A DNA stretch of 5,322 nucleotides from NCBI GenBank assembly GCA_018333405.1, contig JAGXSR010000044.1:1-5322 (forward strand), given 5' to 3'. Source of the stretch: Dethiobacter sp. Lineage in GTDB: Bacteria; Bacillota; Dethiobacteria; DTU022. The translations under genes were made by a program, and so were the position numbers. The notes below the pieces were generated by a model. The model was not told the origin of the DNA. It made no database searches and saw only the letters and a list, made by a program, of their open reading frames with translations. Shown here one piece after another: positions 1 through 4,662 of the stretch (the stretch's first letter is position 1; each line of letters begins with the position of its first letter).

Positions 1-11
1 TACACCTGTAG

Positions 12-32
12 GGGCGAGGCGGCGCCTCGCCC
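12..32. repeat. Short perfect palindromic hairpin, possibly a dispersed intergenic repeat
   Basis: GGGCGAGGC (12-20) and GCCTCGCCC (24-32) are exact reverse complements around a 3-nt loop, GGC. No T-run follows on either strand, so this is not a typical intrinsic terminator. The flanking pattern TGTAGGGGCGA...TCGCCCGC resembles GC-rich palindromic repeats that I recall scattered in intergenic regions of many clostridial genomes. That resemblance is from memory and cannot be tested in this window, which has only this one copy. Confidence 0.5.
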
Positions 33-80
33 GCAATTTCAGAATAGCAAAGGCGCGTCCTTCAGTGATCTGCGTTTGCG

Positions 81-87
81 AGGAGGG
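81..87 (+). promoter_or_regulatory. Ribosome binding site that fixes the ATG start at 94
   Basis: AGGAGGG lies 6 nt before the ATG at 94, the ideal place for a Shine-Dalgarno sequence. The same frame is open back to a TTG at 76. That TTG would place the Shine-Dalgarno inside the coding sequence and add six residues (MRGGKK) ahead of the conserved N-terminus MLFDPIKIG, so the ATG is preferred. Confidence 0.85.
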
Positions 88-93
88 AAAAAA

Positions 94-2085
94 ATGCTGT
101 TTGATCCGATCAAGATTGGCGATTTAGAACTAAAAAACCGCATTTGCATGCCGGCTATCCACCATTGCTATACCCCTGAAGGCCTGGTCAATGATCGCCT
201 GATCAAATATTACGAGACGCGGGCGGCGGGCGGGGCGGCTCTGCTGATTGTCGGCGGCTGCACTGTTGATACTATCGGCGGCGGGCCGGTGATGATCGGT
301 CTGCACGACGATCGCTTTATCGAGGGTTTGAGTGATCTGACCACAGCGGTGAAAGCAGCCGGGGCCAGGATAGCGGCCCAACTCTACCAAGCCGGAAGGT
401 ACACTCACTCCATGATCAGCGGCCGACAGGCGCTGGCCCCTTCAGCCATCCCCTCCCGTTTTACCCGGGAAACGCCCGGAGAAATGACCCTGGAAGATAT
501 TGATATGGTTATGGAAAGCTTTGTCGCCGCCGCTCTGCGGGCCAAGCAAAGCGGCTTCGACGCGGTGGAGATCATTGCCAGCGCCGGTTACCTGATCTGC
601 CAGTTTCTATCGCCGGTTACTAACCAAAGGAGTGACCTGTACGGCGGGACATGGGAAAACCGCTGCCGCTTCGGCCTGGAGGTGATCAGCCGGGTCCGGG
701 CAAAAGTGGGGCCGCATTATCCTATCCTGCTCAGATTGTCCGGTCATGATTTTGTCCCCGGCAGCAACACTAACAAAGAAGCAGCCGCTTTTGCCGTCGA
801 GTCGGAAAAAGCGGGAGTGGATTTAATTAACGTCACCGGGGGCTGGCATGAAACCCGCGTTCCGCAGATTACCGGGGAGCTGCCCCGCGGCGGCTTCGCC
901 TACCTGGCCCGGGGGATTAAAGAAGCGGTCCATGTTCCGGTTATCGCCAGTAACCGGATCAATGATCCCTTGACTGCGGAGCAAATTTTAAAGGACGGCC
1001 TGGCGGATCTGGTTAACCTGGGGCGGCCGCTCATTGCCGATCCCGATTTTCCGAACAAGGCGAAGCAAGGCCGATACGGCACCATCCGTCGCTGTATCGC
1101 CTGCAACCAGGGTTGTATGGATTCTGTCTTTACCTTGCAAAGTGTATTTTGCTCAGTCAACCCCTTAGCCGGGCGGGAAAATGAAATCAAGGTTACCCCG
1201 GCTAGCGAGCCGCTCCTGGTCCTGGTGGTGGGCGGAGGGCCGGCCGGGTTGGAAGCGGCCCGGATGGCAGCCCTGAGGGGACATCAGGTTACGCTATGGG
1301 AAAAAGCGCTCCGCCTGGGCGGGCAGTTGCTCTATGCCGCTATCCCCACCGGTAAGCATGAGTTTTCAACCCTGCTCGATTACTACAAACACGAGCTGAC
1401 TGAACTCGGTGTCGAGATAGTACTGGACAAGGAGGCTTTGGCCGGGGATATTATCGCTTTTGGCGCCGGCGCGGTGATCCTGGCCACAGGAGCGGTGCCC
1501 TCAGGAGCTCCCTTCCCGGTGGCGGACCCGGCTAAAGTTGTGCCGGCTCAGAAAGTGCTGGACGGCTCAGTCAATCCCGGCAAGCGAGCGGTTGTGGTCG
1601 GCGGCGGCGCCGTAGGCTGTGAGACGGCGATCACGATCGCCGAAATGGGCACCCTCAGCGCCGAAACGTTGAAATTTTTAATCGAAAACGAAGCCGAGGA
1701 GATAGATACCCTTCGCCGGCTGCTCAACCGGGGCACCCGGCAGGTGGTTATCGTGGAGCAGTTCAAAGGCCTGGGACGCGATATAGGGATCAGCACCCGC
1801 TGGGTGGTCATGAAAAATATCCGCCGGCTGGGAATTAAAGTGATCGATGAAACAAAGGTCAAAGCGGTCACCACGGAAGGGCTGATCCTGGAAAAAGGCG
1901 GGGCAGAAACCATGCTTCCCGCCGATACTGTGATTTTGGCGGTAGGCGCCCGCTCTGAGAACACTCTTGCCGAGCAGCTGAAGGAGAAGGTGCCGGAGCT
2001 GTATCTGGTAGGCGACGCAGTGGCCCCGCGCAAGATCACCGAAGCGATCCGCGAAGGGTTTGAGGCTGCGCTAAAAATCAGGTAA
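94..2085 (+). CDS. NADH:flavin oxidoreductase, 2-enoate reductase/2,4-dienoyl-CoA reductase family (FMN, Fe-S, FAD)
   Basis: This 663-residue protein has the full architecture of the clostridial 2-enoate reductase family. Such enzymes use NAD(P)H, passing electrons through FAD and a [4Fe-4S] cluster to FMN, which reduces activated C=C bonds. Residues about 1-330 form an Old Yellow Enzyme-type TIM barrel, shown by FLSPVTNQRSDLYGG from 171 and the phosphate-binding end LVNLGRPLIADPDFPNK. Cysteines 334, 337, 341 and 353 (C-x2-C-x3-C-x11-C) are the cluster ligands. FAD binding is shown by GGGPAG (380-385), and an NAD(P) Rossmann motif GGGAVG lies at 503-508. The C-terminal YLVGDAVAPRKITEAIREG is the usual second flavin-binding element. 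Oddities: the His-x-x-His pair common in the barrel reads Ile161-Ala-Ser-Ala164 (IIASAGYL), and the usual QLxHxGR reads QLYQAGR with Gln99. About 29 residues (520-548) are inserted in the NAD(P) domain. The family assignment is firm but the substrate is unknown. It is probably cytoplasmic, as no signal peptide is visible. It has no co-directional neighbour in the window. Confidence 0.93.
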   Translation: MLFDPIKIGDLELKNRICMPAIHHCYTPEGLVNDRLIKYYETRAAGGAALLIVGGCTVDTIGGGPVMIGLHDDRFIEGLSDLTTAVKAAGARIAAQLYQAGRYTHSMISGRQALAPSAIPSRFTRETPGEMTLEDIDMVMESFVAAALRAKQSGFDAVEIIASAGYLICQFLSPVTNQRSDLYGGTWENRCRFGLEVISRVRAKVGPHYPILLRLSGHDFVPGSNTNKEAAAFAVESEKAGVDLINVTGGWHETRVPQITGELPRGGFAYLARGIKEAVHVPVIASNRINDPLTAEQILKDGLADLVNLGRPLIADPDFPNKAKQGRYGTIRRCIACNQGCMDSVFTLQSVFCSVNPLAGRENEIKVTPASEPLLVLVVGGGPAGLEAARMAALRGHQVTLWEKALRLGGQLLYAAIPTGKHEFSTLLDYYKHELTELGVEIVLDKEALAGDIIAFGAGAVILATGAVPSGAPFPVADPAKVVPAQKVLDGSVNPGKRAVVVGGGAVGCETAITIAEMGTLSAETLKFLIENEAEEIDTLRRLLNRGTRQVVIVEQFKGLGRDIGISTRWVVMKNIRRLGIKVIDETKVKAVTTEGLILEKGGAETMLPADTVILAVGARSENTLAEQLKEKVPELYLVGDAVAPRKITEAIREGFEAALKIR

Positions 2086-2128
2086 GCGGCGGGGCAGAGG
2101 GCCTGAAACGAGGAAGATGTTTTCCCTG

Positions 2129-2161
2129 CCTGTGCCTTGCGCCGCGGGCGCAAGGCACAGG
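2129..2161. terminator. Strong hairpin between convergent genes, probable bidirectional transcript end
   Basis: A perfect 15-bp stem (2129-2143 with 2147-2161) has a GCG loop. It lies 43 nt after the oxidoreductase stop and 7 nt beyond the ino1 stop, where two convergent transcripts must end. Neither strand has a proper T-tract directly after the stem: the plus side reads GCAAAATC and the minus side CAGGGAAAACATC. It is therefore not a textbook intrinsic terminator. It could act as a roadblock or Rho-dependent end, or protect both mRNA 3' ends. The hairpin is certain; the function is inferred from its position. Confidence 0.6.
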
Positions 2162-2168
2162 GCAAAAT

Positions 2169-3263
2169 CTACCGCCCCCGGATAAAATCTTCCGTCATCT
2201 GGCAAGCCAGATAGTCCGGATACTGCTCGGGCGGATGTTTGGAGAAATAAGCCGACGGGCCGATCAGCACTCCGCCCTGGCCCCGGTCCAGAGCAAGCCG
2301 GCAGCAGCGCACGGCGTCAATGGCAATGCCGGCCGAATTGGGAGAGTCCTCCACACTTAAGCGAAGCTCCAGGTTGATCGGCACATCCCCGAAAATGCGG
2401 CCTTCCATGCGCAAAAAACAGACCTTATTATCTTTCTGCCAGGGCACATAATCACTGGGTCCGATATGTATATTCCGGTCAGGCAAGCGGGTGGCCGCCG
2501 CCGACTGCACCGCTTCCGTCTTGGAGATTTTTTTCGAAGTCAGCCGGTCACGATTGAGCATGTTCAAAAAATCGGTATTCCCGCCCGTATTTAACTGGTA
2601 AGATCGGTCCAGGGTGACCCCGCGCCGGTAAAACAGGTCGGTCAGCGTACGGTGCAGGACGGTAGCGCCCATCTGTGATTTGATATCGTCCCCGATCAGG
2701 GGCAGCCTTTTAGCCGCAAACCTGTTTGCCCAGTCGGGGTCACTGGCTATGAACACCGGGATATTGTTAATAAAAGCCAGGTCGGCCTCCAGAGCGCATT
2801 GCGCGTAAAAACGGGTCGCCTCTTCCGATCCCACCGGCAGGTAATTGATCAGGATCTCCGCGCCGGAGTTTTTTAGGATCTCCACCACCTCTTCCATGGT
2901 CGGCTCCGGGGCGGGGCTAATCACAAAAGTGTACTCCGCTTCGTAGCGGCGCATATGGTCCGCTACACCGTCCAGCACGCGCCCCATTTGCACCTTCGGT
3001 CCGCCGGCCGGTATATCGGGGTAAAACAGCGCGGCGCAGTTGGGCGGTGCGCTGATCGCTTCCCGCAGCTCCCGGCCTACTTTGCGGGCATCTATATCCA
3101 AAGCGGCCACCACATCAATATCATACGGTTTATACCCGCCCAGGTCCCAATGCATCAGGCCAACGGCATCTGCACTGTCTTTTGTGCCGTAGTAATGAAT
3201 ACCCTGGATCAGCGCGCCGGCGCAGTTGCCGACACCGACCAGCGCTATTTTAATTTTTCCCAT
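2169..3263 (-). CDS. ino1: Inositol-3-phosphate synthase (myo-inositol-1-phosphate synthase)
   Basis: This 364-residue protein converts D-glucose 6-phosphate to 1D-myo-inositol 3-phosphate (EC 5.5.1.4) in the cytoplasm, using NAD+ as a recycled cofactor. The length fits the shorter archaeal/actinobacterial type rather than the eukaryotic type of over 500 residues. The N-terminal Rossmann motif is GVGNCAGALIQGI (10-22). Family motifs follow in order: GDDIKSQMGAT (191-201, with Lys195 in the active-site region), YQLNTGGNTDFLNM (222-235), SKKISKTEAV (243-252) and DYVPWQKDNKVCFLRMEG (271-288). The C-terminal part ends with SAYFSKHPPEQ (338-347). All key segments look intact. The start has a GGAG (minus strand, 3274-3271) 7 nt upstream, and a TATAAT box lies further up. 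In bacteria the product can feed phosphatidylinositol-type lipids, inositol-based solutes or thiols. No partner gene such as an inositol monophosphatase or CDP-alcohol transferase is in this window, so the end product is unknown. Confidence 0.93.
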   Translation of the reverse strand: MGKIKIALVGVGNCAGALIQGIHYYGTKDSADAVGLMHWDLGGYKPYDIDVVAALDIDARKVGRELREAISAPPNCAALFYPDIPAGGPKVQMGRVLDGVADHMRRYEAEYTFVISPAPEPTMEEVVEILKNSGAEILINYLPVGSEEATRFYAQCALEADLAFINNIPVFIASDPDWANRFAAKRLPLIGDDIKSQMGATVLHRTLTDLFYRRGVTLDRSYQLNTGGNTDFLNMLNRDRLTSKKISKTEAVQSAAATRLPDRNIHIGPSDYVPWQKDNKVCFLRMEGRIFGDVPINLELRLSVEDSPNSAGIAIDAVRCCRLALDRGQGGVLIGPSAYFSKHPPEQYPDYLACQMTEDFIRGR

Positions 3264-3310
3264 ATCACAACTCCTGTTATCAGATTAGCCTTTTGACTGC
3301 CTCAGGGATA

Positions 3311-3316
3311 ATTATA
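3311..3316 (-). promoter_or_regulatory. Candidate -10 box (TATAAT) for ino1
   Basis: The minus strand reads TATAAT, identical to the sigma-A consensus, about 48 nt before the ino1 start, giving a leader of roughly 40 nt. The -35 match is poor: TAGCCT at 17-nt spacing (3339-3334) or TTAGCC at 18-nt spacing. The promoter is therefore either weak, activator-assisted or fortuitous. A 7-bp inverted repeat (3285-3291 with 3334-3340) brackets the box, with one arm overlapping the -35 position. Confidence 0.4.
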
Positions 3317-3408
3317 ACGCAAACCATGCTTTTAGGCTAACCCCTTGTCGTTTTCAGGCGGCCCATTTTCATAAGCAGTATGCTTGCCTGTATAAACGGC
3401 ATTTGCTG

Positions 3409-4053
3409 TTACAGCCAGGTGACATCGCCGTATAGATTTAAGTTCAAAGAGCGGGAAGCAAATTTGCGATACTGATCCTGCTCGGTTTCCACATCGGTGG
3501 AGCTGCCATGCCCGGGAAAGATGCGGGTGCCGGCAGGCAAGGCAAATATCTTTTCGGTAATCGAGCAAAGGATCTGCTGAAATTCAGCAGGTGAGCCGGT
3601 TTTGCCCGGCCCGCCGGGAAAAATGGTATCACCCGCCAAAAGAAAGCCGTTCACCTTAAAACATAAACTGCCCGCAGTATGCCCGGGAGTGTGCAGGACC
3701 TTTAAGATTAACCGGCCGCATACAACCTCGTCGCCGTCTTTCAGCAAACGGTCCGGCGGCAGGGGCAAAACGCTGCCCTCCGCCCCGTGGGAGGCTACCG
3801 GAATATTCAGCTTTTCTTTCAACTCTTCCAAAGCTAAGGTATGGTCGGCGTGACCGTGGGTTATCAGGATTAAGCGAGGGCTTGTTCCTTTTAGTTGCGC
3901 GGCGATCAGGTCGGCTTCTCCCGGCGCGTCCACCAGTACGCTCTCCCCCGTCTCCCGACAGACGGCGATGTAGGCGTTGGTTCCGAAAGGCCCCAGCTCC
4001 AGCCTGGTCAATTTCAGCCGCTTGTCTGCGGCCAATGTTTCAATCTTACCCAT
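3409..4053 (-). CDS. Metallo-beta-lactamase-fold hydrolase, glyoxalase II/YcbL-like
   Basis: This is a 214-residue single-domain cytoplasmic protein of the metallo-beta-lactamase superfamily, with the length and motif order of small hydroxyacylglutathione hydrolase-like proteins. The di-metal ligands are all present: THGHADH gives His66, His68, Asp70 and His71, HTPGHT gives His125, AGDTIF gives Asp142, and FPGHGSST gives His182. The N-terminal LGPFGTNAYIAV and the VDAPGE loop (41-46) are typical of this group. Family members hydrolyse thioesters or related small substrates, usually with zinc or iron. The true substrate cannot be read from sequence, and many Firmicutes lack glutathione, so a glyoxalase II role is not assumed. 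The start at 4053 has AGGAG (minus strand, 4067-4063) 9 nt upstream. An in-frame ATG at 4098 would add 15 non-conserved residues that include this ribosome site, so it was rejected. The gene lies 145 nt upstream of ino1 on the same strand, with no clear terminator between them. Co-transcription is possible but unproven. Confidence 0.88.
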   Translation of the reverse strand: MGKIETLAADKRLKLTRLELGPFGTNAYIAVCRETGESVLVDAPGEADLIAAQLKGTSPRLILITHGHADHTLALEELKEKLNIPVASHGAEGSVLPLPPDRLLKDGDEVVCGRLILKVLHTPGHTAGSLCFKVNGFLLAGDTIFPGGPGKTGSPAEFQQILCSITEKIFALPAGTRIFPGHGSSTDVETEQDQYRKFASRSLNLNLYGDVTWL

Positions 4054-4145
4054 TTGAGATCGCTCCTCTCCCCGGCAGTTTATTTCTGTTGCCATCACTT
4101 GAGCAATAAATTAATTCGGTATAACCTGTCTTTGATCCTTTGTTT

Positions 4146-4171
4146 GAGCGGATATGAGCGGATATGTGCGG
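4146..4171. repeat. Tandem 10-bp direct repeat GAGCGGATAT
   Basis: GAGCGGATAT occurs twice head to tail (4146-4155 and 4156-4165), followed by a partial third unit, GTGCGG. A related sequence, AGCGGATAAATGCG, sits at 4357-4370 and matches AGCGGATATGTGCG (4157-4170) at 12 of 14 positions. The copies lie upstream of the divergent genes on both sides and could be protein-binding sites, but nothing identifies a regulator. Confidence 0.5.
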
Positions 4172-4315
4172 CGCCGGCCTTCAACCGGGGGCTCTTAAGC
4201 GAAACGGTTTGAATCCTGCTCCCCGCTCACCATTGCCCCGCAAATGGAATAAAATAAAACGACAAAAAAGGATATTTTAAGACAATATAGAAGTAGTAAA
4301 CTTAAAATGGTATTT

Positions 4316-4335
4316 AAAACCGGGCGCCGGTTTTT
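4316..4335. terminator. Terminator-like hairpin with T-tracts on both strands
   Basis: AAAACCGG (4316-4323) and CCGGTTTT (4327-4334) pair perfectly around a GCG loop, and the plus strand ends in five T residues. The complement gives a T-run on the other strand, so the hairpin could terminate in both directions. No gene in the window obviously ends here. It may insulate the riboswitch promoter from leftward antisense or rightward stray transcription. The core stem has only four G-C pairs, so its efficiency is uncertain. Confidence 0.5.
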
Positions 4336-4395
4336 GGATGAGCAGGCGCGGGATGAAGCGGATAAATGCGCAATATAAGCAAAAATTAAAAATGC

Positions 4396-4423
4396 TTGAC
4401 TTTTCTGCTAAAATGTGTCAAAT
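4396..4423 (+). promoter_or_regulatory. Sigma-A-like promoter for the riboswitch transcript
   Basis: TTGACT (4396-4401, five of six to the -35 consensus), a 16-nt spacer and TCAAAT (4418-4423, four of six to the -10) put the transcription start near 4430. That is immediately before the aptamer, as expected when a riboswitch lies at the 5' end of an mRNA. The position supports the assignment more than the moderate -10 match does. Confidence 0.6.
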
Positions 4424-4433
4424 TACAACTTAA

Positions 4434-4531
4434 GTGGACCAAAAAGGCAAAACCGTCGAAAGATGGCGACGCAAAGCTACAGGGGCTAGAAGCTAAAACA
4501 GACGAGCTAACGCCAGCCAGCTGCCGGTTCT
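4434..4531 (+). ncRNA. Cyclic-di-GMP class I riboswitch aptamer (GEMM-I)
   Basis: The segment carries the hallmarks of the GEMM-I aptamer, which senses the second messenger c-di-GMP. GGACC (4436-4440) pairs with GGTTC (4526-4530) as helix P1, with one G-U. GGCAAAACC follows, then a stem CCGTC-GAAA-GATGG with the conserved GAAA tetraloop. Next come the near-invariant GACGCAAAGC (4468-4477) and a second arm whose outer stem pairs GGCT (4484-4487) with AGCC (4515-4518). That arm has an inner AGCT/AGCT stem (4491-4494 with 4505-4508), and CAGCTGCCGG closes the junction. The base just before CAAA, G4447, corresponds by my alignment to the guanine that recognises c-di-GMP. An A there marks cGAMP-sensing variants, so c-di-GMP is the favoured ligand. 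The aptamer lies directly downstream of a promoter and upstream of a terminator and a surface-protein gene, which is the usual genetic context. Confidence 0.9.
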
Positions 4532-4547
4532 AAAGGCAAAAGCTTAA

Positions 4548-4583
4548 AGCCCCTGACTGAACCTACAGCAGGGGTATTTTATT
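4548..4583 (+). terminator. Intrinsic terminator, expression platform of the riboswitch
   Basis: CCCCTG (4550-4555) pairs with CAGGGG (4569-4574). CTG (4557-4559) continues the stem with CAG (4566-4568) across a bulged A4556, leaving the loop AACCTA. TATTTTATT follows as the U-rich tract. It lies 17 nt after the aptamer and about 80 nt before the start codon, so it would end the transcript inside the leader. AGCCCCTG (4548-4555) is an exact 8-nt complement of CAGGGGCT (4480-4487) in the aptamer, which provides a competing antiterminator. Confidence 0.85.
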
Positions 4584-4648
4584 GAGCGGCGGGCGCAAAG
4601 ACCGGCCATGAATTTTGTACTGTTACGATTTTTCAGGTTTTACCATTG

Positions 4649-4655
4649 AAGGAGG
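4649..4655 (+). promoter_or_regulatory. Ribosome binding site that supports a TTG start at 4663
   Basis: AAGGAGG is a near-perfect Shine-Dalgarno, 7 nt before TTG 4663. An in-frame TGA at 4657-4659 rules out any start further upstream in this frame, and no ATG or GTG is as well placed. The product begins with a clear signal peptide, which confirms the choice. Confidence 0.85.
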
Positions 4656-4662
4656 TTGACCC

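Larger units (their letters stand above)
4054..4395. other. Left part of the divergent intergenic region, no gene recognised
   Basis: I see no credible coding sequence here on either strand. It holds the leader of the metallo-hydrolase gene, a tandem 10-bp repeat (4146-4165), an AT-rich stretch (about 4243-4319) and a hairpin (4316-4334). A weak minus-strand promoter for the hydrolase could be AAGACA (4132-4127), 16 nt of spacer, then TTTATT (4110-4105). Each box matches the consensus at four of six bases, so this is only tentative. Confidence 0.5.

Noticed and set aside
76..93. TTG start at 76 for the oxidoreductase
   Set aside because: It would put the AGGAGGG ribosome site inside the gene; the ATG at 94 is ideally spaced from it.
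1548..2165. 205-codon open frame on the minus strand opposite the oxidoreductase gene
   Set aside because: It is antisense to the strongly supported NAD(P) domain, shows no recognisable motif and has low-complexity Ser/Arg/Pro composition, so it is a shadow frame.
3374..3386. Small hairpin AAGCA-GTA-TGCTT downstream of the metallo-hydrolase as its terminator
   Set aside because: It has only five base pairs, mostly A-T, and no T-tract after it on the minus strand, so it is too weak to call.
4054..4098. ATG at 4098 as start of the metallo-hydrolase
   Set aside because: The added 15 residues are non-conserved and include the Shine-Dalgarno that serves the ATG at 4053.
4434..4531. cGAMP-sensing variant of the GEMM-I riboswitch
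   Set aside because: The key ligand-contact position aligns to G (4447), not the A typical of cGAMP-sensing variants, although the alignment was done by eye.
4608..4649. 13-codon ATG frame in the leader after the terminator, possible leader peptide
   Set aside because: It has no ribosome binding site and its codons show no regulatory pattern; it is probably chance.
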